DNA from: Planctomycetota bacterium
GTDB lineage: Bacteria; Planctomycetota; Phycisphaerae; Sedimentisphaerales; Anaerobacaceae
Length of the DNA: 33,711 nucleotides
Assembly (NCBI GenBank): GCA_014384025.1
Contig: JACNGQ010000079.1
Span: 1-33,711, forward strand
Direction: 5' to 3'
Below are positions 8,737-17,496 of this stretch, in pieces; within the stretch, counting starts at the first letter, position 1; every line of letters starts with the position of its first letter. The notes beneath the pieces are model-generated. The model searched no databases. It was not told where the DNA came from and worked only from the letters and a program-made list of their open reading frames with translations. The position numbers were made by a program, and so were the translations under genes.

Positions 8737-9576
8737 TTGGAATACACAGCAGGAATTTTTATTATAAGTCGGGACGTTTTGGAGCAAACACAGTTAGACA
8801 AGTTCAGAATCTGGTTCGATGATTATGTTGCAGGCTTTTATGGCGATGATGAAACCGTCAATGCTAATATAAAACTCAAAGACGACCACAGTCACCGGAC
8901 CTGTAAAGAGATGCTTTATTTAGCTGGTGAGCTGGGCCTTGATGAAAATCAAAAGCTCATAAGCGAAACCATAGCCCTTTTGCACGATGTTGGACGGTTC
9001 GAGCAGTTTATTAAATACCGCATGTACAGCGACGCCAAAAGTGTGGACCACTGCCTGCTGGGCCTGGAAGTTTTGGAAAAGAATCGGGTGCTTGATGAAG
9101 TTGAACTTCAGGAAAAGCTGTTAATTCAAAAAGCGATTGAATACCACGGACGCAAAGAATTGCCTCCCGGTTTGGACGGCCAGTGCCTGCTGTTCTCGAA
9201 ATTGATACGCGATGCTGATAAGCTGGATGCGTACTATGTGTTAATGAAATACTACAAACAATACCGGGAGAATCCACAGAACTTCAAGCTGGGTATGGAG
9301 CTTTCGGACGAGCCCGGGTATTCGGCAGATGTGATTAGTGAGCTGCTGAGCGGTCGGTGTGTGGATAACAAAAAAGTAAGGAAATTGAATGACCTGAAGC
9401 TTTCTCTGCTCTGCTGGGTCTATGATGTTAATTTCATATCCACGCTGAAACGAATAAAACGGTGCGGATATCTGGAAAAGCTGCTTGGTTTTTTACCTGC
9501 TGATGAAGATACTGAAAAAGTCCGAGAAAAAATATTAGGATATGTTGATTTTAGAATAGACCAGGACGGAAAATGA
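8737..9576 (+). CDS. HD-domain protein (putative phosphohydrolase)
   Basis: Up to 279 residues. HD-superfamily metal-binding signatures are present in order: DHSHRTCKEM (first His), ALLHDVGRFEQF (the HD pair), a downstream YHGR, and RDADKLDAYY (final Asp). Such proteins hydrolyse phosphate esters, often nucleotides or cyclic nucleotides; the substrate cannot be read from the sequence. The start is uncertain. TTG at 8737 gives the longest frame but has no ribosome binding site and lies only about 10 bases after the predicted transcription start. An in-frame ATT at 8761 has AGGA 6 bases upstream, and TTG at 8779 is also possible. Conservation seems to begin near LDKFRIWFDDYV, so all three would give a whole domain. 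purC follows after 70 bases. Confidence 0.8.
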   Translation: MEYTAGIFIISRDVLEQTQLDKFRIWFDDYVAGFYGDDETVNANIKLKDDHSHRTCKEMLYLAGELGLDENQKLISETIALLHDVGRFEQFIKYRMYSDAKSVDHCLLGLEVLEKNRVLDEVELQEKLLIQKAIEYHGRKELPPGLDGQCLLFSKLIRDADKLDAYYVLMKYYKQYRENPQNFKLGMELSDEPGYSADVISELLSGRCVDNKKVRKLNDLKLSLLCWVYDVNFISTLKRIKRCGYLEKLLGFLPADEDTEKVREKILGYVDFRIDQDGK

Positions 9577-9605
9577 TTGATTATTGGCTGCTTATCATCG
9601 ATAAT
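9577..9605 (+). promoter_or_regulatory. Candidate promoter for purC
   Basis: TTGATT (9577-9582), a 17-base spacer and GATAAT (9600-9605) resemble a sigma-70 promoter (4 of 6 and 5 of 6). It starts just after the stop codon of the HD gene and ends 41 bases before the purC ATG. Confidence 0.4.
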
Positions 9606-9646
9606 TTGCACATTACAGTGCGAACTATAAATTGAAAGGATTTTTT

Positions 9647-10546
9647 ATGGAGACGGTTTTACAGACAAATATAGCAGGTTTTCAGCCGAATCGAGGCAAG
9701 GTTCGTGACATATATGATTTGGGTGATAAGCTCCTCATAGTTGCTACCGACAGAATCAGCGCCTTTGATGTGGTCATGGCTAACGGCATACCCGGCAAAG
9801 GAATTATTCTTACACAGATTTCGAAGTTCTGGTTCGATTATCTAAGTCCGGACATCGAGCATCATTTAATAAGCGATGATGTGGCCGCTTTCCCTGAGCC
9901 GTTTTGTGATAATTCCGAACAGTTGGCCGGGCGAAGTATGCTGGTTAAAAAAGTAGATGTCCTGCCGATTGAATGTGTTGTGCGTGGGTATCTGGCCGGC
10001 TCCGGGTGGAAAGAATACAGCCAAAGCGGAACCGTTTGCGGACAGAAGCTGCCTTCCGGCCTGATTCAGTGTCAGAAGCTGCCCGAGCTGATTTTTACCC
10101 CGGCCACAAAAGCCGAAAGGGGTGAGCACGATGAAAATATCAGCTTTGAACGCTGTGTCGATATAATCGGCGAAGAAACCGCAAATTATGTACGGGATAA
10201 AAGTACGCTGATTTTCACAAAGGCCAGCGAATATGCCCGGAGCAAAGGGATAATCCTTGCCGATACTAAATTCGAATGGGGTAGCGTCGAGGGTAAAATC
10301 ATTTTGATTGATGAGGTTTTAACGCCTGACTCTTCACGTTTCTGGCCTGCCGATAAATACCAGGCCGGTCGGGATCAGGAAAGTTATGATAAGCAGTTTG
10401 TTCGAAATTACCTTGAGAGTATAAACTTCGACAAATCAGGCCCGGGCGTCGAGCTGCCGGATGATATCGGAGCCAAAACCAGTGACAAATACATCGAGGC
10501 TTACGAACAGCTCACTGGTAACAAATTTGAGGTGCCAGTTAGTTGA
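9647..10546 (+). CDS. purC: SAICAR synthase (phosphoribosylaminoimidazole-succinocarboxamide synthase)
   Basis: 299 residues. It joins aspartate to CAIR with ATP, forming SAICAR in purine biosynthesis, in the cytosol. Clear family motifs: GKVRDIYDLGDKLLIVATDR near the N-terminus, SAFDVVMANGIPGKG, IECVVRGYLAGSGWKEY, and the C-terminal DKQFVRNYLE. The length fits the roughly 300-residue form of the enzyme. The start is set at ATG 9647 because AAAGGA (9635-9640) lies 6 bases before it; a TTG at 9632 would overlap this site. The MFS gene begins 3 bases after the stop codon, so the two are very likely co-transcribed. No other pur genes are in the window. Confidence 0.95.
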   Translation: METVLQTNIAGFQPNRGKVRDIYDLGDKLLIVATDRISAFDVVMANGIPGKGIILTQISKFWFDYLSPDIEHHLISDDVAAFPEPFCDNSEQLAGRSMLVKKVDVLPIECVVRGYLAGSGWKEYSQSGTVCGQKLPSGLIQCQKLPELIFTPATKAERGEHDENISFERCVDIIGEETANYVRDKSTLIFTKASEYARSKGIILADTKFEWGSVEGKIILIDEVLTPDSSRFWPADKYQAGRDQESYDKQFVRNYLESINFDKSGPGVELPDDIGAKTSDKYIEAYEQLTGNKFEVPVS

Positions 10547-10549
10547 TAC

Positions 10550-11767
10550 TTGAATAAAAGAGTCGCTACATTTTACTGGATGCAGCTTTTCGTGCTTGCA
10601 GGTGTTCATTTCCTGATTGATTTGTTCGCGAGTATGCTGCCAGCCATCCTTCCGGCAATCCGGGACGAATTTTCTTTAAGCCTGTCTCGTGCTGGCTTTG
10701 TTCTGGTTGTCCTGCTTTTGACATGTAATGCTGTCCAGCCGCTCGTCGGTCATATGCGCTCCCATAAGCGAACGCCATTGCTTTTGCATCTCGGTCTTAT
10801 TGTCGGTGCCAGTATATGCCTGCTGGGTCTTCTGCCGAGAGGAAACAGTGCCTTTGTGACAATGATTCTGCTCGCGATAGTAAGCGGTTTTGGGATAGCA
10901 ATAGTGCATCCGGAAGGATTGCGGGCGATTCATTCGCTTGGCCGGATTCCGCCGGCTGTCAGCACGGCTGTTTTTATGGCGGGGGGGTTTCTCGGATACG
11001 CAAGCGGCGGGGCAGTCTCCGCCTTTCTTGTCTATCACTTTGGTTTCAAGGGTTTGTACCCTCTGGCTCTTTGTCCGGTTGTCGGTATTTTATTGATTAT
11101 ATTCCTGAGAATCCGCCTGGTGGTCGAATCCAAAACGCACAATAAAAATGAAACACGAACGGATGACAATCGACTGCCTTTCCTGCTCATAATGATAATG
11201 GCAATACCCGCGGCTATCTCCACGACCATTCTTACATCACTTCTGCCGACAGTGCTAAATGAGCTTGGTTTTGAGCTTACCTTCGGCGGCCTTTCAACAA
11301 CTATGTTTGGTCTGGGAGGAACAGTGGGCGCATTTATATGGGCAGCCATTGCTCACAAAAAGGGTGAGTTGAGATGTTCAATTGCCGCGTTATTTCTCGT
11401 CATTCCTTTCCTTGTAATGTACCTCGTATTTATAGATAACAGAATGGCTATATGGCTGCTCTTTGGCGCTGGCTTCTGCGCAATGTCGGCTTACATATTG
11501 ATGATAACCTTATCAAGAAACGCCAAAGGATTGAAATTTGGACAGCGAATGGGCTTTATGGTGGGTGGCACCTGGGCTGTGGCTTTTATGGTCTTTTCGG
11601 CATTGCTGCCCGTCGCCGAACATTTCGGTACAGATGCCCTCTTTCGCTATGTACCTCTGGGTTATTTATTCTCGGCCTTGTTTGGTCTGTTTATTATATT
11701 CAAAGCCAAAAAGCCCCCCAATACACAATTACCCGCTCAACAGCCTGAGCTTGTATCGGAAGCTTAA
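10550..11767 (+). CDS. MFS transporter, fosmidomycin-resistance (Fsr)-like
   Basis: 405 residues with about 12 hydrophobic helices across the whole length, as in the major facilitator superfamily. The N-terminal segment (FYWMQLFVLAGVHFLIDLFA, PAILPAI) and IAIVHPEG in the fourth-helix region resemble the Fsr drug exporter group, where HPE is conserved. It would move a small molecule across the cytoplasmic membrane, probably outward by proton antiport; the substrate is unknown. The TTG start at 10550 lies 3 bases after the purC stop and has only a weak upstream GAGGTG, so translation is probably coupled to purC. An ATG at 10580 is the alternative but would trim the start of the first helix. Confidence 0.85.
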   Translation: MNKRVATFYWMQLFVLAGVHFLIDLFASMLPAILPAIRDEFSLSLSRAGFVLVVLLLTCNAVQPLVGHMRSHKRTPLLLHLGLIVGASICLLGLLPRGNSAFVTMILLAIVSGFGIAIVHPEGLRAIHSLGRIPPAVSTAVFMAGGFLGYASGGAVSAFLVYHFGFKGLYPLALCPVVGILLIIFLRIRLVVESKTHNKNETRTDDNRLPFLLIMIMAIPAAISTTILTSLLPTVLNELGFELTFGGLSTTMFGLGGTVGAFIWAAIAHKKGELRCSIAALFLVIPFLVMYLVFIDNRMAIWLLFGAGFCAMSAYILMITLSRNAKGLKFGQRMGFMVGGTWAVAFMVFSALLPVAEHFGTDALFRYVPLGYLFSALFGLFIIFKAKKPPNTQLPAQQPELVSEA

Positions 11768-11826
11768 AAACACATTTCAACTCAATGCCGCACAATATAA
11801 GCAGGCGTTGTTTTTTTCAAAATATA

Positions 11827-11855
11827 TTTACACAAAATCAGTAGTCCGGTGTTAT
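11827..11855 (+). promoter_or_regulatory. Weak candidate promoter for ECF sigma gene 1
   Basis: TTTACA (11827-11832) and TGTTAT (11850-11855) are 17 bases apart. A TGT-TATTAT extended -10 overlaps it (11850-11858). It lies in the 141-base gap before the sigma gene; other arrangements are possible. Confidence 0.3.
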
Positions 11856-11908
11856 TATCTTGTGAAAGCTGAAAATTTTCAGGTTTGTTACCAAAGTTTG
11901 GAGCATAA

Positions 11909-12421
11909 ATGATGAATTATTCGAAGCGGGCGGAGCTTTTCAGGCAGCTAAGAACGAAATATGCCGGTTTTCTGGCGTCGGTTCTCTGGAAGCTCACGCA
12001 CGATAGAGAGCTTTTTACTGAGGCAATGCAATATGCTCTTTTGGGAATGTGGCAGAATATCGAGAAGCTCAACGGAAAAAAAGCCGGCGCTTATATATAC
12101 AGAATTGTCCTGACGGCTAATTCCAAAGCCTGGAGGGACAGAATCGGCAAAAACGGGCATTTTAATAAAATCCGGCTTGATATCCAGCAAAGCCCCGAAG
12201 AGAAGCTCGGCACCTCTGAGCTGACCGAAATGGTAAGGCGGGAAATAAGCCGCCTCCCCGACCAGCAGGCAAGGGCAATTGTAATGAGGTATCTGGAACA
12301 GCAGGATTATGAAAATATTGCTCAAGAGCTGTCTTGCACACAAGCGGGGGCAAGGTCGCACGTTTCCAAGGCGGTCGCAGCTTTGAAAAGCAAATTAGCG
12401 GCTTTAGCCCGACAGGAGTAA
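11909..12421 (+). CDS. ECF-type sigma-70 family sigma factor (module 1)
   Basis: 170 residues. Region 2 is recognisable although divergent (LFTEAMQYALLGMWQNIEKL, then AGAYIYRIVLTANSKAW), and region 4 is clear: ISRLPDQQARAIVMRYLEQQ followed by the helix-turn-helix YENIAQELSCTQAGARSHVSKAVAAL. Such factors direct RNA polymerase to a small regulon and are usually held by a membrane anti-sigma factor. GGAG at 11900-11903 sets the start (a second ATG follows at once). The next gene begins 4 bases after the stop and has its own binding site, CAGGAG, inside the end of this gene. Coupled translation and partnership with that membrane protein are therefore likely. Confidence 0.85.
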   Translation: MMNYSKRAELFRQLRTKYAGFLASVLWKLTHDRELFTEAMQYALLGMWQNIEKLNGKKAGAYIYRIVLTANSKAWRDRIGKNGHFNKIRLDIQQSPEEKLGTSELTEMVRREISRLPDQQARAIVMRYLEQQDYENIAQELSCTQAGARSHVSKAVAALKSKLAALARQE

Positions 12422-12425
12422 TAAA

Positions 12426-14627
12426 ATGGAAATGAATAATATTGAAGACATCCTGAAAAGTATCGGCGCCGAAGATATACCCGCCGATGTTCGACAGATT
12501 GCCGAACAGGCTTCGATGGATTTTACAAAAACTCTCACACAGTCAAGAACACCCGGACGGCATGTTCTTTTCGAGTATCTTGCAAAGAGCCGGATTACAA
12601 AACTGGCCGCTGCTGCTGTGATAGTAGTCGGAATACTTTTTGCAACGAATATCATTGGAGACGGTGGTGTCGCCTGGGGCGAGGTCCTCGACAATATCCA
12701 TAAGATCGGGGCTTTTGCATACCGTATGAAACTCAATTTAGTGGGGATGGTCGAAGAAAAGGAAAGTTTAGAACTGGAAGTTGAAGGCTGGATTTCCGAA
12801 GAAAATGGCATCCGAACAAATACATATAAAAAAGGCAGGCTGTACAGCATAGGCTATCTTTCCATTTCGGACCAGGTGGCCGTAACGTTAATACCCGATA
12901 AAAAAACATATTTACGTATGAGATTGACTGATGAGCTTTTCGAAAAACTGCAGAGGGAATTTTATGACCCGAGAAAGCTGGTCGAAGAGTTTATGAAGTA
13001 TGACTACAAAAAACTGGGACGCAGAACAATCGACGGTATTGAGGCTGAAGGTATCGAGTGCAGTGATCCTAAAATTGCTAAAGGTGTATCCGCCGAGATT
13101 GCAGGGGAGATGATTGGAAATGTAGTCGCGCGCCTTTGGGCCGATATCGAGAATGATTTGCCAGTCCGGCTTCAAATCGAAGTCTTTTCAGAAAATGGAG
13201 AAAAGATTTTCGATATGGTTACTTATGGGTACCAGTGGGATGTTAAGCTTGATCCGAGAGAGTTCGAGCCTGATATCCCTGATGATTATAAGCTGGTTGC
13301 CGATGTTGAACTTTCTGCAGATGAGCAAAGCGTCGTCGAAGGACTGGGCTTCTTCGCCGAGTATGTCGGCGGTAGATATCCGAGTGAAATGTCGGCTATG
13401 GCAATGGGGCGGGAACTTCGTGCTGGGCTGTTAGCAACATTCGGTGGCGACCCGCCCTGGCCTCCTAAACCGGGAGACGAGAAAAGAGTATTCGGCCTGG
13501 AGATGGCTATTCGGTTCTGCGCAGGATTGATAATGGAAGATAAAGACTTCGCATATTACGGAACCAAAGTAACAGCAGAGTTCCCCCACGCGGTCCTTAT
13601 GCGCTGGAAAATCGAAGATGACAGATACAGGATAATCTTCGCAGATTTAACTATGCGGGATGTTACCGCCGGGGAATTGGCTCAGCTCGAAGCTGTTCCC
13701 TTGAATACCAAACCAAAACCTGTTAAGCCGCAGCCGGCAGACAAGACAGAAGGTACGGCACTTACGGGATTGAAGCTGAGCTGGATTGGCGGCGCAGGCG
13801 ACGCCGGACACAAGGTTTACTTCGGTCCCAGAGCGGACCGGATGTCACTGCTGGATGAGGTAACAGGCGATTATGCCGAACTGCCCGAGTTGGAAAGAGA
13901 TACCACCTATTATTGGCGCATTGATGAGGTCCAGCCCGATGGCTCTGTTGTAACAGGGGATCTCTGGAGCTTTAATACAGGTCGGCTCGTCGCATGGTGG
14001 AAACTTGATGACGGCTCAGGCAATACTGCCGCCGATTACAGCGGCAACAACCGCAATGGCACGCTTGCCGGAGATGTAAGCTGGGTAGATGGAATAACAG
14101 GCGGCGCACTTACATTCGACGGAGACGGTGACTATGTTGATATGGGCAAAGATCCCGCCTTCGACATTAAAAATCAAATCACAGTCTCGGCCTGGATAAA
14201 AGTCAGCGCCTTTGATAAAGATTGGCAAACCATTGTCACCAAGGGAGACCGCGCCTGGAGGCTGCAAAGAAACTGGAATAAAAGCACGCTCGAATTTGCC
14301 TGCTCCGGACTCGTTGTCCCAGGCTCCGATTGGGGCCCAATCTACGGAAACATAGACGTTAATGATGGACATTGGCATCACGTTGCCGGAGTTTATGACC
14401 AGGAAAAAATCTATCTATATATTGACGGCAGCCTGGACGCCTCTACCACAGCCTCAGGGGCCATTCGTGTTAATGAAGAGCCGGTATATATAGGAGAAAA
14501 TTCGCAGATGACGAATCGTTTCTGGAACGGCATGATCGACGATGTCCGAATCTACAACTACGCCCTGAGTGCCGAAGAAATCTCGGAAATTACCCAGGAT
14601 GTACTAATGCGTTCGCTGCCCAAATAA
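12426..14627 (+). CDS. One-helix membrane protein with LolA-like and LamG domains, putative anti-sigma partner of module 1
   Basis: 733 residues. A short cytoplasmic part (1-55) precedes one membrane helix (about 58-77, TKLAAAAVIVVGILFATNII). Outside are a beta-rich region (about 80-300) resembling LolA/RseB-type folds (for example YGYQWDVKLDPREFEPDIPDDY), a middle region, a fibronectin-III-like segment (about 440-518, TYYWRIDEVQPDGSV), and a C-terminal LamG domain (about 520-720, LVAWWKLDDGSGNTAADYSG). Position and topology suggest an anti-sigma or sensor protein, but no canonical zinc anti-sigma motif is visible in the cytoplasmic part. LamG would be the sensing end. The helix motif TKLAxAAVI recurs in the partner of sigma module 2. 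Two start ATGs (12426, 12432) are possible. Confidence 0.75.
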   Translation: MEMNNIEDILKSIGAEDIPADVRQIAEQASMDFTKTLTQSRTPGRHVLFEYLAKSRITKLAAAAVIVVGILFATNIIGDGGVAWGEVLDNIHKIGAFAYRMKLNLVGMVEEKESLELEVEGWISEENGIRTNTYKKGRLYSIGYLSISDQVAVTLIPDKKTYLRMRLTDELFEKLQREFYDPRKLVEEFMKYDYKKLGRRTIDGIEAEGIECSDPKIAKGVSAEIAGEMIGNVVARLWADIENDLPVRLQIEVFSENGEKIFDMVTYGYQWDVKLDPREFEPDIPDDYKLVADVELSADEQSVVEGLGFFAEYVGGRYPSEMSAMAMGRELRAGLLATFGGDPPWPPKPGDEKRVFGLEMAIRFCAGLIMEDKDFAYYGTKVTAEFPHAVLMRWKIEDDRYRIIFADLTMRDVTAGELAQLEAVPLNTKPKPVKPQPADKTEGTALTGLKLSWIGGAGDAGHKVYFGPRADRMSLLDEVTGDYAELPELERDTTYYWRIDEVQPDGSVVTGDLWSFNTGRLVAWWKLDDGSGNTAADYSGNNRNGTLAGDVSWVDGITGGALTFDGDGDYVDMGKDPAFDIKNQITVSAWIKVSAFDKDWQTIVTKGDRAWRLQRNWNKSTLEFACSGLVVPGSDWGPIYGNIDVNDGHWHHVAGVYDQEKIYLYIDGSLDASTTASGAIRVNEEPVYIGENSQMTNRFWNGMIDDVRIYNYALSAEEISEITQDVLMRSLPK

Positions 14628-14629
14628 GC

Positions 14630-14649
14630 TTCATGACAGCTGTTATGAA
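14630..14649. other. Near-perfect 20-bp palindrome just after the LamG protein stop codon
   Basis: TTCATGACAG/CTGTTATGAA is a dyad with a single mismatched pair (G-T). It begins 3 bases after the stop codon. As RNA it could form a 7-bp stem with a 6-base loop, but no T-run follows, so it is not a typical terminator. Confidence 0.4.
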
Positions 14650-14722
14650 ATAAAGATTGAAGAAAATTGTGAGCTGGCCGTTTTATATTTAAGTAGATAA
14701 TCAAATACTAAAGGAGATTGAA

Positions 14723-16774
14723 ATGAATAACTTAAAGACCAAACCTTTGATATGCTTACTGGCACTTTTGATATTGGTTTCAGGAGGCTATCAGGCAGAA
14801 GCGGCCAAAGTCGAACCACAGACACTGTACTATGGCGTTGAAATAAACGGCGTCCTGTGCGGATACTCAGAGATTAGTGTTTCGCCTATGGTAAAAGACG
14901 GCAAAGATATGACTTTGCTGAAACAGAAACTCTTCGCGATGCTCTCTGCACTCGGTAGCAAATTCAATACGGAACTTGAGTTGACATATCATATTGACCC
15001 TCTAACCGGAAAGTTTACCTATCATGATAGCGACATTAAGCAAGGCCCAACGCAGTTAGGCTCGAAAATTTTTATCGATGGAAATACCGCCCGCTTTATC
15101 GGAATTCCGGGCAACAGAGAAACAACTATTACACTGCCGCCGGATGTGGTCTTCGAGAATACACTGTCCTTTCCCCATTTAGTAAGAGACTTTGTAGAGC
15201 ATAAGCTCACGGAAAAAAGTTATGAAATCTTTGAGGTAAGAGAAACTGAGGTCCAGAAATCAACATATACCAAAGTTACAACCGAAACGCTGGAGCTTGT
15301 GGGAAAAAGCTACAATGCCATCGTCCTCAATAAATTGAATTCCAAAACCGGCTTGAATGTTAAAATGTGGATTGATGTTGAAAATGGGTATATACTCAAG
15401 TCCACTGCTCCCGGTAACAGGATGAGCTATCTGGCCGATCCCTCCGTCGTCAACAGAATCAAAATGGCCGATGTGGACGACACCCTCTTTGTCAAAGTCG
15501 ATGTGGCGATTGCCGATGTGCAGGCCATATCCTACATGAAGATCAAAGCAACCGTTCACCCGACAGGCTTATGGGTAACTCAGGAAGGTCTTAATGTCCC
15601 GGGCCAGAGTTTTACCGGTACTATCAATGACAATCTGATTGAAGGGGTCTTTGAAATTGAGCATAAGCGGTATGACGGCTCGGACGCCCCGTCATATCCG
15701 GCCGATTTCAGCAAAGACGAATCCGTGAAAAAGTATCTCGAAGCCGAAGATTTCATCCAGTCGGACGACCCTGTCCTTATCGAAAAGGCACAGGAAATAA
15801 CCCGCGGCTCAAAAGATTCCTGGGAGGCGGCATGCCGCCTGAGCAAATGGGTTTCTGAAAATATCAGCTATGCCATACCCGGCGGCGTGACCGCCCGCAA
15901 TACATACGACCAAAAAGCCGGAGAATGCGGAGCACACTCAATTCTTCTGGCCGCTTTCTGTCGTGCCGTCGGAATACCTGCACGCGTTGTCTGGGGATGT
16001 ATGTATGTACCGAATTATGGCGGAGCCTTCGGACAGCACGGCTGGAGCGAAATATATATGGGCAAAGCGGGCTGGATAACCGTCGATTCCACTGCCTCTG
16101 AGATTGATTATGTCGATTCCGGCCACATCCGAATCGGTGAATATCAGTCAATGGTAACAGCGCTTAATCCCAAAAAAATGGAAGTGCTTGATTTCTCCGC
16201 CGGTTCTATGAAGATGGGGCAGGAAGAATCCGCCTCCGGGATGTATACTGCATACGTTGGTGAATATACCAATCCCACTACCAAAACTGTATTAAAAGTA
16301 TTTGTTCAGGGGGGCTCTCTGGCCGTTGATATTCCGGGAAAAGTAGTCTTGGCACTGAATGATGCTGACCAGGAGGGCCTGTGGTATTGTAAATTGTCGG
16401 ACCAGTTGTATTTCACGTTTAAGAGAAAATATCTTGGCTTCGGCAAAGTTGTTGAAATGCACTTACATCAAATTATCCCCGTGCCGAGGAAATCAGGCCC
16501 ACAAAACCTAAACAATAATGTTCCCGAAAATTTAAGACCTTATCTCGGTAAGTATTCACTTGCCGCACTTCAGGCCGAATTTACTGTGCTTTACAAAGAT
16601 GGCGGCCTGGCTGTCAACGACCCACTTGCCAAGAAGATAATTAAACTGCAATCCCCGAATGAAAAAGGAAGGTGGGTGGATGAATTTAATAAGAATTCAA
16701 TCTTCTTCGATATGGATAACAAGGGCAATGTGACGACAATGAAGATAGATTCGGTTGACAAATTCACCCGGTGA
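14723..16774 (+). CDS. Exported transglutaminase-like protein
   Basis: 683 residues. A signal peptide (1-27, core LICLLALLILVSGG, likely cut after AEA) shows export. About 28-330 is a beta-rich N-terminal region of unknown family. The transglutaminase-like core spans about 370-460 with a full catalytic triad: C402 in GECGAHS, H439 in QHGWSE and D455 in TVDST. The C-terminus has two related beta units (about 508-590 and 610-680, starting YVGEYTNP and YLGKYS) resembling DUF3471-type domains. Bacterial proteins with this core act as proteases, cross-linkers or amidases on peptides; the substrate is not readable. AAGGAG at 14711-14716 sets the start. It follows sigma module 1 after 95 bases and may belong to its regulon, which is inference. 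Confidence 0.85.
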   Translation: MNNLKTKPLICLLALLILVSGGYQAEAAKVEPQTLYYGVEINGVLCGYSEISVSPMVKDGKDMTLLKQKLFAMLSALGSKFNTELELTYHIDPLTGKFTYHDSDIKQGPTQLGSKIFIDGNTARFIGIPGNRETTITLPPDVVFENTLSFPHLVRDFVEHKLTEKSYEIFEVRETEVQKSTYTKVTTETLELVGKSYNAIVLNKLNSKTGLNVKMWIDVENGYILKSTAPGNRMSYLADPSVVNRIKMADVDDTLFVKVDVAIADVQAISYMKIKATVHPTGLWVTQEGLNVPGQSFTGTINDNLIEGVFEIEHKRYDGSDAPSYPADFSKDESVKKYLEAEDFIQSDDPVLIEKAQEITRGSKDSWEAACRLSKWVSENISYAIPGGVTARNTYDQKAGECGAHSILLAAFCRAVGIPARVVWGCMYVPNYGGAFGQHGWSEIYMGKAGWITVDSTASEIDYVDSGHIRIGEYQSMVTALNPKKMEVLDFSAGSMKMGQEESASGMYTAYVGEYTNPTTKTVLKVFVQGGSLAVDIPGKVVLALNDADQEGLWYCKLSDQLYFTFKRKYLGFGKVVEMHLHQIIPVPRKSGPQNLNNNVPENLRPYLGKYSLAALQAEFTVLYKDGGLAVNDPLAKKIIKLQSPNEKGRWVDEFNKNSIFFDMDNKGNVTTMKIDSVDKFTR

Positions 16775-16854
16775 AAGCCTATAACAATATAGGAATAGTA
16801 AAATGATAACGACAAAACCACGGGAAAACATTATTTAAGATAAGTATATGATAA

Positions 16855-17217
16855 ATGAAAAGAATTGTAAAAATAGGCTGGAAAATTTCTCTTATATTAC
16901 TTGGTGTCATTAGTTTATCAACAGGTTTTAGTAAACGACCTGGATTCTGGACGTCTTATGTCCTTGATATGGTAGGCCCGGCTTGGAATTATATTCTTAT
17001 TCGCGGTCAATATTCAGCGGAACAAACTTTTTTTTCCTTCAGATTCAATCCTGAATTTGCTTTGCTTCTTATCATGGGAATTTGTTTTCTTATAGAAACA
17101 AGTCAATTTTTCAAGTTCTATAAAGCGCATTTCGATCCGTGGGATTATCTGGCCTATATTTCAATATTGATTCCTTGTTATTTAATAGATAAATATATCA
17201 GCAGAAATAAATCATAA
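16855..17217 (+). CDS. Small membrane protein, VanZ/DUF2809-like
   Basis: 120 residues with three hydrophobic stretches: near 10-25, near 66-84 (FALLLIMGICFLIETSQFF) and near 96-112. The E-x-x-Q-F-F followed by HFDPWDYLAY recalls the small VanZ-like and DUF2809 membrane proteins, where a Glu/Gln in one helix and an Asp pair before the next are typical. The function is unknown. No good ribosome binding site precedes the ATG. The zinc-ribbon gene follows 35 bases later on the same strand. Confidence 0.55.
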   Translation: MKRIVKIGWKISLILLGVISLSTGFSKRPGFWTSYVLDMVGPAWNYILIRGQYSAEQTFFSFRFNPEFALLLIMGICFLIETSQFFKFYKAHFDPWDYLAYISILIPCYLIDKYISRNKS

Positions 17218-17252
17218 TAATTATTCAATGTAGATGAAAATAGAGGTGTATT

Positions 17253-17438
17253 ATGATTGCTTTTGAGAAAAATGAACAAGTCACGCCGGTCTGCCCGCAC
17301 TGCAAAAAAGAGCTTACAAAGGTATGGTTTCAGCAGGTAAAAGGCGACCTCGGCAAACGTTGTATCTTTTTCTGCCCTGAGTGTAAATCAACTCTTGGTG
17401 TTTCTCACCGGAAAGGAATTGCGCCATTTGGTTTGTGA
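17253..17438 (+). CDS. Small zinc-ribbon protein
   Basis: 61 residues with two CxxC knuckles (CPHCKKEL and CPECKSTLG), spaced as in a treble-clef or ribbon zinc site, plus a short C-terminal tail. GAGGTG just before the ATG supports translation. Such tiny proteins usually bind nucleic acid or protein; no specific role can be given. It sits between a small membrane protein and a creatininase homologue, with short same-strand gaps. Confidence 0.7.
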   Translation: MIAFEKNEQVTPVCPHCKKELTKVWFQQVKGDLGKRCIFFCPECKSTLGVSHRKGIAPFGL

Positions 17439-17496
17439 TAATTTATTAAGGTTTTTAACCCTTTGATGTGTTCTCGTAATTATAAGGAGAAAGGCA

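Noticed and set aside
16778-16793. Hairpin CCTATA-ACAA-TATAGG after the transglutaminase gene
   Set aside because: The stem is short and AT-rich and no T-run follows, so it is not a convincing terminator.
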